Assembly: GCF_000024185.1 (NCBI RefSeq)
Contig: NC_013790.1
Span: forward strand, 2,541,001 to 2,605,000
Length of the DNA stretch: 64,000 nt
Direction: 5' to 3'
Source: Methanobrevibacter ruminantium M1
Lineage (GTDB): Archaea > Methanobacteriota > Methanobacteria > Methanobacteriales > Methanobacteriaceae
Shown piece after piece: positions 8,026 to 16,846 of the stretch. The notes below the pieces were generated by a model. The model had not been told where the DNA came from. It saw nothing but the letters and a program-made list of their open reading frames with translations, and searched no databases. Every line of letters starts with the position of its first letter. Position 1 is the stretch's first letter. Made by a program: the position numbers and the translations under genes.

Positions 8026-9138
8026 ATGGCTGAAATAAAAAAACAAGTTAGAACAAGAGATTTCATAATTAGTACAGACGGATTATTATTCGCTTCAACA
8101 AACTACATTCACCCTGAAGATAGAATCATTTCATTCTTAAGATACATTCCAGACGAGAACGGAGACAGAGAAAAGGATGGAATCAAATACTCAAAGGTAG
8201 GCTCAGATGAAGCTTATGCCTATTTAAGGGAAAACCACCCGGATTACTTATATTTCTGCGATGTGACAAATGTTGAAATGATGGGAGTTCCAATAGATAA
8301 GGTCGAAAGAATCATCAAGCCTGAAGAGAGACTTAAAGGTCTTAGGGAAACCTATATCCCAATTATCAATGAAAAGCTAGAAAAGGGAGAGGATTTGGAT
8401 TATAAGGAAGAACTTATGAGCAAGCTAATAGATCTTTCAGACTTTTTCCACTATATGGCTAGCATTGACTACAACGACCTTGGAATATCAGGATCAATAT
8501 TGCCTGGCCTTCAAAAGGCAGGAACCTCAGACCTAGACTTCGTTGTATTCGGTCTTGAAAATCATAGAAATGCAATCAAGGCATATAAAGAAAACAAGGA
8601 CAAACCAGTATACATTGAAGAGCTAGACAAGGAAATCACATTAAACAGAATCAATGACGACTTCTGGGACTTTGTCTATGACAAAAGAATAAAGGACGAT
8701 AGCCTCACCAAAGAAGAGTTTGCTTGGTATGAAGAAAGAAAGAGCAATAGAGGCCTTATCAGAGAAACCCTTTTCGATATCTTGGCAACCAGAAACTATG
8801 ATGAAATCGAAGGAACCTGGGGAGACACAGTATATGAACCTGAAGGATTTGCCAAAGTCAACTGTACAATAAAAAGCGCATTAGGAGCATTTGACAATCC
8901 TGCAGTATATACAATCGAAGATGTGGAAATACTTGAAGGACCTGACATTGAAATTTCAGAGCTTGCATCATTAACCCACACCTATGCTGGAGAGGTAATC
9001 GACGGAGAGGAAGTTGTTGCAAGAGGAAAAATAGAAAAGGTTCTTAAAAATGGAGAGTTCGAGAAATATAGAATTCTTGTAGGAACCACTAGAGAATCCT
9101 TGAATGAATATATAAAGTTAAGAGAAAGCCCTGTATAA
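8026..9138 (+). CDS. Predicted nucleotidyltransferase (pol-beta fold, COG1665-like)
   Basis: 370 residues. The centre (about 150-180) carries the nucleotidyltransferase signature GSILPGLQKAGTSDLDFVVFG: a GS motif followed by the DxD-type metal ligands in SDLDF. This places it in the DNA-polymerase-beta-like superfamily. The flanking N-terminal (VRTRDFIISTDGLLFAS) and C-terminal (IEILEGPDIEISELASLTHTYAGE) regions match my memory of an archaeal predicted-nucleotidyltransferase family of unknown substrate. Cytosolic. RBS GGGAT precedes ATG. Monocistronic between a long repeat-rich spacer and a terminator hairpin at 9296-9314. The substrate cannot be read from sequence. Confidence 0.75.
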   Translation: MAEIKKQVRTRDFIISTDGLLFASTNYIHPEDRIISFLRYIPDENGDREKDGIKYSKVGSDEAYAYLRENHPDYLYFCDVTNVEMMGVPIDKVERIIKPEERLKGLRETYIPIINEKLEKGEDLDYKEELMSKLIDLSDFFHYMASIDYNDLGISGSILPGLQKAGTSDLDFVVFGLENHRNAIKAYKENKDKPVYIEELDKEITLNRINDDFWDFVYDKRIKDDSLTKEEFAWYEERKSNRGLIRETLFDILATRNYDEIEGTWGDTVYEPEGFAKVNCTIKSALGAFDNPAVYTIEDVEILEGPDIEISELASLTHTYAGEVIDGEEVVARGKIEKVLKNGEFEKYRILVGTTRESLNEYIKLRESPV

Positions 9139-9149
9139 AATTTAGAATA

Positions 9150-9290
9150 AAATAAGAAAAAGTTCTAAAAAAATTAAAAAAAAACTAAGAGAAAAAGCTA
9201 CTAAAAAAATTAAAAAAAAACTAAGAGAAAAAGCTCTAAAAAAAATAAATAAAAACTAAGAGAAAAAGCTCTAAAAAAAATAAATAAAAA
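9150..9290. repeat. Tandem repeat, about 36 bp x 4
   Basis: Copies of a unit beginning CTAAGAGAAAAAGCT start at 9185, 9221 and 9256, with a degenerate first copy from about 9150. The array sits directly after the stop of the nucleotidyltransferase gene and before the shared terminator. No spacers of unique sequence are present, so it is not a CRISPR. Confidence 0.7.
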
Positions 9291-9295
9291 TAAAA

Positions 9296-9330
9296 GAAAG
9301 CCTATTAGGCTTTCAATTTACTTTTTTTAA
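9296..9330. terminator. Bidirectional hairpin terminator
   Basis: GAAAGCC-TATTA-GGCTTTC (9296-9314) is a perfect 7-bp stem. A T7 run follows at about 9323-9329 on the plus strand, and an A-rich flank on the other side supplies T runs on the minus strand. It lies between two converging genes. Confidence 0.7.
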
Positions 9331-9375
9331 AAACAGAAATACAAAAAAGATAAAAGAACAGTAATGAATACTATT

Positions 9376-12300
9376 CTAAACTATTTTTACATTGAACTTT
9401 GTAGTTGTTGCCTTATACATTGTATCTCCTGCATATTTAACAGTACAACTATATGTTCCTTTTTTATTTAAAGAGATCTTTACAGTGGCAACTCCTTTTG
9501 CGTTTGTTGTTCCAGTATATGTTTTTCCATTTACAGTAAAACTTAGCTTTTTGCCACTGATTGGATTGCCATTGCTGGATTTGAATGTAGCAGTCAAGGA
9601 TTTTGTCTTAGCACTTGCTTTAAATGATTTTGCAGGTGCAGTGAGCTTAGGACTGTGCTTGCTTACTGTAATGAGAGCAACTTCAAAGGAACCGGTATAA
9701 TTATCATCTCCAAGGAAGCAAATAGCAAAAGTGTATTTGCCTTCGTTTCCAAGGTTTATTTGCAGTCCAACTCCACCTGTAGCATTTGTTGTACGATCAT
9801 AAACCCTTCCATTGAATCCTATTTGAACCAGTTTATTTGCCAATGGATTTCCTTTGGCATCCTTCAAGCTAACATAGAAGTATTCTCCAACTCTTCCATC
9901 CACTTTAGCAACTGCAACGGTAGTCATATTATTATAAACAATCATAGTTGCAGTTCTATTAGGAGTTACATTAACATAAACAGGAACCTCAACAGTCTGA
10001 TTGATATAGACAGGAACCTCAACAGTCTGATTGATATAGACAGGAACCTCAACAGTCTGATTTACATAAATGGTGTTGTTCTTTTCGACTACAGTTATAT
10101 TATCTTTGACGATGACATTAAGGTATCCTGTAGTGCTTAGATTGTTTTCGTCTTTGTAGCTTGCAATCACAGTGCTGTTTCCATTTATTTTGATTGCAAC
10201 CCTGCCATTTGCATCTGTAATAAGTGTGGATTCATCGCCATTTACACTAATATCCAAAGAGGCATTGGAAATAGGGACTCCATCGAGATTGGAAAGAATC
10301 GCTGATACAGAACTATCATTGGCAGTAAAGGCAATGCTTGCATTAGGAACTATGATTATGTCTTCGCGAACAATAATGCTTCCAGTGATATTTGATTCTG
10401 TATAGTTTTCGTTTCCATCGAATTTAACCTTTACATCATAAGTGTTGGCATCCAAGTCCTTTGTAGATACTTTCACCATACCATTGGAATCGGTAGAATA
10501 AACCTCATTAAAACTATAGTCCCCATCAATTCCATTCAAATCAACAGACAAATCAAAGCCGACCAAAGGATTGCCACAAGAATCCTTCAAAGCAATGATC
10601 ATATAATCATCAGATTCATGAACAGTAACTAGATCTAATGCAAATAAAGAGGAAAGGGCCTTTTCAACAGTCACCTTAACAGTGGAATTTATAGCATCAT
10701 AATTTGCATTGCCCTTAAAAACAATAGATGCAATATAGTCGTTTGCAGCTAAATCCTTAATAGGAACTTTCACAATACCATTGGAATCGGTTGAATAAAC
10801 ATCATAATCACCATCAATTCCATTCAAAGCAATAGACAAATCAAAGCCAGCCAAAGGATTGCTTTGACTATCCTCCAATCCAATAATGAGATAATCATCT
10901 GATTTATAATCTGCAATTAGATTTGAAGCAATGATCTGAGGAATATCCTTATTTACAGTCACATTAACGGTAGCATTTGAAGGAAGGTATTTTTCATCTC
11001 CTGCAAAACTTATAAGCACAGAATAATCATTTGCATCCAAATCCTTAGTTGGAATCTTTACTTGACCATTGACATCGGAAACTAAATTTTTCACTCCATC
11101 AAGATCGATAGAAAGCTCTGCACAGGATATTGGATTGCCTTTAATATCCTTTAAGCTTACATTCAAATATCCTTCATAATTGTATTGGCAAACAATATTA
11201 GAAGAGGATATGGCTGTTTGAATTTTAGAAACACTTAGATTGTCCCTATATTCAGAGGATAAATATTTTGAATTTTCCAAATAGCTTAATTCAATGTCAT
11301 AATCTCCATTCTGCAAATTATAGACATTCAATATTCCCTCTCCATTTGAAATGCTTGCAGTGTACTCGCTTCCATTTATGATTACAATCACTGTACCTAA
11401 AACATCACTTGGACCAGTTATTTTAATTTGAGCCACATCTCCAACAGAGATATCTTCAATAGAGCAATGGGTAGAGGATTCCTGCTTGAATACTGTCAAG
11501 CTTTCAGATGTTGAATTTTGGCTATAGACCTTATCTCCGGAATATTTGACAAATATTGTTTTATCCCCTGCAGTTAAATTCTCAACTTCAAACTCTGCAA
11601 TTCCATTGTCAATAGCAATTAAATAAGATTTGCCGTCAATTTCAAGGCTTATGTTTCCACTTGCCCCCATAGGAACTGTCACATTAATGTATCCAATATC
11701 CCCAACCTTTAAAATTGAGGAGTTTATGCCAATAGGGCTTAGATATTTTGGAACAAACACATCAACGACGGATTCCAATTTCAAATCGCTTTCATTGTCC
11801 TCGTAAAGCACATAGGCATGATGAGCCCCATAGCTTGCATTGCTTATCACAACTTGGGCAAAGCCATCGACCACAGTTGCATTGTAGACTTTTCCATCAA
11901 TCTTAACGCTTAGATTTCCTGTTGCCCCATCCCATAGATAGACAGAAACTGTATTGTTTCTCTCATCGATAATCTCCATTTGACCACTGTTGACCAGCAC
12001 TTTAAAGCTTTCAGAATTGTTTAGAGAAGGGAGGTATTTTCCATCACCATTATAACTTGCATTTACAGAATAAACTCCTTGATTCAATTTTGGAACTGTA
12101 AGGGTTCCCTTTCCACCGCTTACAGCAACGATATAAGTTTCATCATTGACAATCACTGTAATGTTGCCGCTTGCATCATTGGCCAATGAAAAATTAATCA
12201 CTTCATTATCGCTAATTGAAATATTCTCCACAGCCACATTTAAAAATGAAGGCACTTTATTGACTGTGAAATTAATAGATTCAACAGCGGTTCTGTATTT

Positions 12301-13872
12301 TTCATCACCATAATAGATTGCTGGAACTGACTTGTTTCCATAACTTAAGCAATCAATGTAGAATGTGGCATTTCCATCCACTGGCTTTTGGGAAAGTTCA
12401 CGGTCATCAAAGACAATGGAGACATTTTCAGATACATCGATTGGAAGGCTTACAATAATCTTAACATTGTCCCCCACATATATTTCAGTTTCATTGATTG
12501 AAATGCCTATTGAAGGAAGAACCTTGCTTACAGTAAAGATGCTTGTAAAGTTCTTATGGTCAAACTCTGTGTCATTGACTGTAGCGGTAACTGTATAAAC
12601 CCCCTCGCCAAGACCTGTGACGTTAAAGACAGCCACATTGTTTTCAAAGGAACAGTTGCGATAGCTTTGCCCGTCTACCCAAACGACCACATCGTCAACA
12701 TGGTCTGGAACTACAACAGAAATGATTTCATCATCATTGATGGAAATATTCTGGGCAATGATATCAAGGCCATAGGTAGTGATCTTTTTCGGAGTCACAA
12801 AGGCTTCGATCATAGCGCTTTCGAAATTCTCATTGCCCCCATATTCTATGAGAATGCGGTAAGAGGAAAAATTTGAGAGAACTCCCCCTGTAAATGCTAT
12901 CATACCATAATCTTCAATAGGACAGTCCTCATATTTCTCATCTCCAACAGTAATGTTTACAAACTCGTCATGAATCTCTTCATTGATTGAAGCCAGTATT
13001 GTAGCATTGTCATAAACAGTGCATTCAAATGATACCACGCTTAAATTCGGATCTGCTTTTTTAACTTCAAATTCGGCAGATGCAGTATCGTTTTCATAAT
13101 AATCATTTCCATTATATGTGGCATCAAGAGAATAGCTGCCTACAGCCAAACCAGAAACTGAAAATAATGCCATTCCATCATGAATGGCTTCAGTAATCAC
13201 TGTTTGGAGAGTGTCATTGATTTTGATTGTGATATCCCCTTCAACACCATTGGGAACGCTGACTTCAATAATGGCATCTTCCCCATAATAAACTTCACCG
13301 ATTTCAATCTCGCTTATTTGGGTTTGGTACTTTTCAACAGAGATAGTTTCCAATTTAAATCCTGGAAGATAGTTATCGTCCCCTCCATAATAGACTGCAA
13401 TATTGTGATTTCCAAAGCCAAGTCCGGTAATATTGAATCTAGCCTGATAATCAGTAAGGTCTTTATTAAAAGATTGATCATCCACTGAGACTAAAACATA
13501 TCCGCTAGCATTTCTAACTGTAACATTGACTTCAGCAGTTTCGTTAACATGGATTGAATTCAAAGCAACATCTATTTCTGGATTTAAACGTTCATCGGAA
13601 TTTCCTTCATTAAGGGAATTTTTTTGTTTAAATGAATCAGACGGTTCAATAGAATTGCTATCCTCCAAAGAATCTTCAGTTGAAATTAAATTATTTTCTA
13701 AGTTTTCCTCTGTATAAACTACTTTTTCATAATTAATACAATTATCTTGATTATCGATTTTTAAATCATTTTGATTTATGTATGTATCATTAACATCACT
13801 AGCACATACACTAGCCATACTTAACATACAAATAATAAAACAAATGAATATTAATTCTTTTTTGTATTTCAT
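9376..13872 (-). CDS. Adhesin-like protein with many Ig-like repeats
   Basis: 1498 residues. A signal peptide (residues 1-25, ending ASVCASD) is followed by an Asn/Asp/Glu-rich linker to about residue 95. After it comes a long series of about 80-100-residue beta-rich repeats of the bacterial Ig-like (Big_3-like) type, recognisable by repeated Y(Y)GGDDNY or YNGD.KY, 'ANDYSVLISFAGDEKYLPS' and 'G..NITV.VN...Y' blocks. Near residue 1285 a decapeptide QTVEVPVYIN is repeated. The C-terminal 200 residues (SGKKLSFTVNGKTYTGTTNAKGVATVKISLNKKGTYSCTVKYAGD) match the protein entering at 63482. No C-terminal membrane anchor or pseudomurein-binding repeat is seen. GAGGA precedes ATG. Expected on the cell surface, probably in attachment to host or partner cells. 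Confidence 0.9.
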   Translation of the reverse strand: MKYKKELIFICFIICMLSMASVCASDVNDTYINQNDLKIDNQDNCINYEKVVYTEENLENNLISTEDSLEDSNSIEPSDSFKQKNSLNEGNSDERLNPEIDVALNSIHVNETAEVNVTVRNASGYVLVSVDDQSFNKDLTDYQARFNITGLGFGNHNIAVYYGGDDNYLPGFKLETISVEKYQTQISEIEIGEVYYGEDAIIEVSVPNGVEGDITIKINDTLQTVITEAIHDGMALFSVSGLAVGSYSLDATYNGNDYYENDTASAEFEVKKADPNLSVVSFECTVYDNATILASINEEIHDEFVNITVGDEKYEDCPIEDYGMIAFTGGVLSNFSSYRILIEYGGNENFESAMIEAFVTPKKITTYGLDIIAQNISINDDEIISVVVPDHVDDVVVWVDGQSYRNCSFENNVAVFNVTGLGEGVYTVTATVNDTEFDHKNFTSIFTVSKVLPSIGISINETEIYVGDNVKIIVSLPIDVSENVSIVFDDRELSQKPVDGNATFYIDCLSYGNKSVPAIYYGDEKYRTAVESINFTVNKVPSFLNVAVENISISDNEVINFSLANDASGNITVIVNDETYIVAVSGGKGTLTVPKLNQGVYSVNASYNGDGKYLPSLNNSESFKVLVNSGQMEIIDERNNTVSVYLWDGATGNLSVKIDGKVYNATVVDGFAQVVISNASYGAHHAYVLYEDNESDLKLESVVDVFVPKYLSPIGINSSILKVGDIGYINVTVPMGASGNISLEIDGKSYLIAIDNGIAEFEVENLTAGDKTIFVKYSGDKVYSQNSTSESLTVFKQESSTHCSIEDISVGDVAQIKITGPSDVLGTVIVIINGSEYTASISNGEGILNVYNLQNGDYDIELSYLENSKYLSSEYRDNLSVSKIQTAISSSNIVCQYNYEGYLNVSLKDIKGNPISCAELSIDLDGVKNLVSDVNGQVKIPTKDLDANDYSVLISFAGDEKYLPSNATVNVTVNKDIPQIIASNLIADYKSDDYLIIGLEDSQSNPLAGFDLSIALNGIDGDYDVYSTDSNGIVKVPIKDLAANDYIASIVFKGNANYDAINSTVKVTVEKALSSLFALDLVTVHESDDYMIIALKDSCGNPLVGFDLSVDLNGIDGDYSFNEVYSTDSNGMVKVSTKDLDANTYDVKVKFDGNENYTESNITGSIIVREDIIIVPNASIAFTANDSSVSAILSNLDGVPISNASLDISVNGDESTLITDANGRVAIKINGNSTVIASYKDENNLSTTGYLNVIVKDNITVVEKNNTIYVNQTVEVPVYINQTVEVPVYINQTVEVPVYVNVTPNRTATMIVYNNMTTVAVAKVDGRVGEYFYVSLKDAKGNPLANKLVQIGFNGRVYDRTTNATGGVGLQINLGNEGKYTFAICFLGDDNYTGSFEVALITVSKHSPKLTAPAKSFKASAKTKSLTATFKSSNGNPISGKKLSFTVNGKTYTGTTNAKGVATVKISLNKKGTYSCTVKYAGDTMYKATTTKFNVKIV
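9976..10068. repeat. 30-bp in-frame tandem repeat, three copies
   Basis: Three near-identical 30-bp units encode QTVEVPVYIN decapeptides between the last two Ig-like regions of the adhesin-like protein. The near identity at the DNA level points to recent expansion, and copy number is likely to be variable. Confidence 0.8.
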
Positions 13873-14521
13873 TTCATTCCTCTAAAAATTTTTGCCAATT
13901 ATTAAAAATTTTTTCTAAATATAATATATTATATAGTATTATTAATTTTTTGGGTAAAAATATCTTTTTGCTTTAATTTTAATAATTAATTTTATAATTT
14001 AATTAATTGATAGTGTAGATATAGATTAACAAAATAAAAAATTTATAATTTTGTTCAAAGATTAATTAAAATAAATATACATTTAATTATATTAATTAAG
14101 TCACAACAACTATTATTTAAAATTATCGTGAAATCATTTTAATTATAGGAAAAATGTTTTTAAGAAATAGTATCCTTCATCCCCTAAATAAAATTTTAAA
14201 ATAAATTTTAAAAATAAAATTTTAAAATTAATCGATTTTTTTACGAACAAATCAATTTTACGAAACCACATCAATATCACACAATCAAAACAATTTTACG
14301 AAGTCACAACAATTTAACACAACCAAATCAATTTTACGAAATGACATCAATTTAACACTTTCAAGTAAAAATTGATTTTATCTCGTAAAATTGTCTGAAA
14401 ATAGTAAATTGATTTCAAATTGCAAAATTGATTTCAAATTGCTAAATTGACTTGAAAAAAACTACATACTTTATATTATATGAAAAATAGAGAAAAAATA
14501 ACAAAGTATGGAGTGAAGAAA
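13873..14521. other. Divergent spacer with multiple repeat families
   Basis: 649 bases between the adhesin-like gene and the Cas4-like gene. A TATA-rich stretch (13918-13945) is the probable adhesin promoter. Three direct copies of CAATTTTACGAA (14253-14264, 14291-14302 and 14330-14341) lie between them, and an inverted copy TCGTAAAATTG at 14383. A 20-bp tandem repeat AAATTGATTTCAAATTGC occupies 14405-14452, just before the Cas4-like gene. Confidence 0.55.
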
Positions 14522-15460
14522 ATGTTAAGTATTTCAACAATTAAGACATATATGTTTTGTCCTTTGAAACTCTATTTTCAAAGTGAAATAGATGAAATCT
14601 ATGACGAAGAAGAGTATTTTGTTCCAAAGACCTTGAAAGATCTAAGAATTGACATTCAAGACCTTTTACACAAGAACCTAAGACTTGTAAAAAAGGATAT
14701 GGAATTAAAAGAAATCGAAGAGACATTGTCAAAAGGAGTTTTCAATCAAATTGAAACTACCTTCGAGATAATTGAAGAGCTAAACGAAACTAAAAAAGAA
14801 AAAGAAAGAAGAGAAAAGTCTTCAATCTATAAGGATTCAAATATAGAATTTTTAGACGAAGACAGACAGATTCTCAATGCATCCCTTGAAGATAATGATG
14901 GAACTCTTGAAGACTTGGATAATGAAGAAGATGAAATCAAGAAGCTGAAAGATGAAATCATCGATGAAGTAAACTTAAATCTAAAAATCCTCTCATTGAA
15001 AGCTTCACAAGCTATGAAGAACCTTGAAAAGGATGGAAACGAAATTCAGAATTTATTCTTCCAAAGTTCCATGTACAACACTCTAATTAGGGATTTGGGA
15101 ATAGATTTGATTGGAGTCATAGACAAAATCGAAGTGGAAAAGGGAAAATATTTCCCAATTTTATTAAAAACTTCAAATCCTCCATCAAAAGGAGTTTGGC
15201 AGTCAGATGAAATAGAGCTAATTGCAAATGCATTGCTGGTTGAAGGAGAATTCAATACATACATTACTGTAGGATTCGTAGAATATTTAAAAATAGGCGA
15301 ACGCAGACCTATAGTCATTGACACCTTTGCAAGGAAAAAGTTCTTTAAGCTTTTAACCAAAATTAACAAAATTGTTGAAGACGGAGAGATTCCTCATGTG
15401 AAAACAAGTGTTAAAAAGTGCAGAAACTGTGAATACAGAGAGTTGTGTGAAAAGGCTTAA
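14522..15460 (+). CDS. Cas4/Dna2-like PD-(D/E)XK family protein
   Basis: 312 residues from the ATG with GGAGTG 6 bases upstream; an in-frame ATG at 14480 has no RBS. The Cas4/Dna2 pattern is clear: an N-terminal Cys in TIKTYMFCPLKLYFQ and three C-terminal Cys in KKCRNCEYRELC, which would together hold a 4Fe-4S cluster. The nuclease core shows GVIDKIEV (motif II Asp) and a following QxxxY-like region. Where the (D/E)xK motif should be, the sequence reads PILLKTS, so the acidic residue is Leu. An acidic, charged insert of about 90 residues (65-155) is unusual. No other cas gene or CRISPR array lies nearby, so it is more likely a stand-alone repair protein or a nuclease-dead homologue. Confidence 0.65.
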   Translation: MLSISTIKTYMFCPLKLYFQSEIDEIYDEEEYFVPKTLKDLRIDIQDLLHKNLRLVKKDMELKEIEETLSKGVFNQIETTFEIIEELNETKKEKERREKSSIYKDSNIEFLDEDRQILNASLEDNDGTLEDLDNEEDEIKKLKDEIIDEVNLNLKILSLKASQAMKNLEKDGNEIQNLFFQSSMYNTLIRDLGIDLIGVIDKIEVEKGKYFPILLKTSNPPSKGVWQSDEIELIANALLVEGEFNTYITVGFVEYLKIGERRPIVIDTFARKKFFKLLTKINKIVEDGEIPHVKTSVKKCRNCEYRELCEKA

Positions 15461-15503
15461 AAAATGATTGAAAAATCCTAAGAATATACATTAAAAAAAA
15501 AAC

Positions 15504-15608
15504 CTAGTAAAAAAAAGAATATGCTAGTAAAAAAAGAATATGCTAGTAAAAAAAGAATATGCTAGTAAAAAAAGAATATGCTAGTAAAAAAAGAATATGC
15601 TAGTAAAA
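15504..15608. repeat. 19-bp tandem repeat
   Basis: CTAGT followed by an A run and GAATATG recurs with starts at 15504, 15524, 15543, 15562, 15581 and 15600 (19-20 bp period). It fills the spacer between two converging genes. It is nearly perfect, so recent expansion by slippage is likely; it is a good strain-typing locus. Confidence 0.85.
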
Positions 15609-15655
15609 AATTAAAAAGGAAATAAATGGGATGAAAAAACAGATGGAAAAAAGTA

Positions 15656-16315
15656 CTAGAATTTATTATTTCCTTTTAAACGTTTTACATCGAAAACTGC
15701 AGTACTAGCAACTGCCATAACAGCCATTACACCTGCTTGAATAGGATCTGTAACAATCAAATCCGCTTCTTTTGTAACACTGCCAGGCATATTTAAAGTT
15801 ATTATAATAATATCTTCATGTTCTTCTTTTATCTTTCTAACAGCTTCGGTAATCTTACCCCCCATTAGAGAACCTGCAAGAACCAATACGCCTACCCTAG
15901 GCAAACGACTAACAGCTTCAACAGCTTCTGTAATATTTGCTTCGCCAACTAAAGGAATAGTGTCTACACTAATGCGCTCTCCACGTATATTATGCCTATC
16001 AGCTTCTGTAATAGCACCTACAGCTACTTGGGAAACCTGTGCACCGCCACCAAAGATAAGAACCCTTTTACCGAAAATATCATTTAATGAGCCATGAATT
16101 TCTATATCCAAAATGAAATCCTTAGATTTTAAATCCCTTATAAGTTCATCAAGCTCATTGATATTTTCAAGTTCAAGATTTAAAGTTCCTACATCCTCCT
16201 TGACATAAAGATGAACATAGGATATGTTGACTCCATGACTGGTGAGAACATCAGTTATCTCATCTAAAACTCCTTTCTCTTCTTTAGTTGTAATTGTTAA
16301 TGAAATACTACTCAT
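15656..16315 (-). CDS. ehbQ: ACT-domain protein at the end of the Ehb operon (EhbQ position)
   Basis: 219 residues from the ATG at 16315, which has AAAGGTAA upstream; the longer frame (to 16363) lacks an RBS. The N-terminal ACT domain (about 1-75: [36 protein letters not shown]) suggests binding of a small ligand, often an amino acid. The remainder ([20 protein letters not shown]...) is a conserved archaeal domain of unknown function (I believe DUF5612). It is the seventeenth gene in the run that begins with ehbA, which is the position of ehbQ. It has no redox motif, so it is more likely a regulator or assembly factor than a hydrogenase subunit. The name rests mainly on position. Confidence 0.65.
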   Translation of the reverse strand: MSSISLTITTKEEKGVLDEITDVLTSHGVNISYVHLYVKEDVGTLNLELENINELDELIRDLKSKDFILDIEIHGSLNDIFGKRVLIFGGGAQVSQVAVGAITEADRHNIRGERISVDTIPLVGEANITEAVEAVSRLPRVGVLVLAGSLMGGKITEAVRKIKEEHEDIIIITLNMPGSVTKEADLIVTDPIQAGVMAVMAVASTAVFDVKRLKGNNKF

Positions 16316-16428
16316 AAAATTACCTTTACTGCAATAAAAAATTAATAAAAAATTGATAAGCAATTAAAAATTATGTATGAGGAATAATATAAATTCTTAC
16401 CAATTAATAATAAAGCGCTGATAAACCG

Positions 16429-16496
16429 CTTAAAAGACCAAATTTAATCTAGTTTTATCTTAAAAGACCTAATTTAATCTAGTTTTGCCTTAAAAG
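16429..16496. repeat. 30-bp tandem duplication of the ehbP 3' end
   Basis: CTTAAAAGACC/CTTAAAAGCAT blocks start at 16429, 16459 and 16489 (30-bp period). The rightmost copy is the coding 3' end of ehbP and contains its stop codon; the other copies lie in the spacer. Confidence 0.75.
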
Positions 16497-16737
16497 CATC
16501 TAAATCAGCATGAGCTTTTCTATACATATTTAAATAACTGTCTTCCTTTCGAACAGGAATAACTTCAAGACCTAATGCTCTGGTTTCTTCAATCCAAGAC
16601 TCATCAAATACCGGAATCTCGAATTTAATGTGCTCAGAGGTCTTGTTTACAATAATGATGTCCCTATATGGAAAATCATATTCTACAATATATCCTCCAA
16701 GACTCATCATATGATAAGGCCTTATAACAAATTTCAT
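16474..16737 (-). CDS. ehbP: Energy-converting hydrogenase B, subunit P
   Basis: 87 residues, soluble, with no membrane segment and no cysteine. It begins [43 protein letters not shown]. The function of this small subunit is unknown; it is assigned from its position between ehbO and ehbQ. Start ATG has GTGGTGATTTT directly upstream, the same leader pattern as in sfsA. Its 3' end has been tandemly duplicated into the downstream spacer. Confidence 0.75.
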   Translation of the reverse strand: MKFVIRPYHMMSLGGYIVEYDFPYRDIIIVNKTSEHIKFEIPVFDESWIEETRALGLEVIPVRKEDSYLNMYRKAHADLDAFKAKLD

Positions 16738-16846
16738 AAAATCACCACGAAATGTAATTCTTTAAATCATCTATTCCAAATAAAGCATTCCGAATATAAT
16801 TTTCTCTCAAATTATTTCCTAGAATAAACTCCTAATTTTAATATTA

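Noticed and set aside
9150..9290. Regular repeats resembling a short CRISPR array
   Set aside because: Units are contiguous, A-rich and without unique spacers; no cas1/cas2 or leader nearby. It is a simple tandem repeat.
9655..10140. 161-codon plus-strand open frame inside the adhesin-like gene
   Set aside because: Antisense shadow of a long biased gene; repeats such as NRNLNSLIDID mirror the QTVEVPVYIN units on the coding strand and there is no RBS.
14522..15460. Cas4-like gene as part of a CRISPR-Cas locus
   Set aside because: No other cas gene or repeat array in at least 10 kb on either side, and the nuclease motif is atypical.
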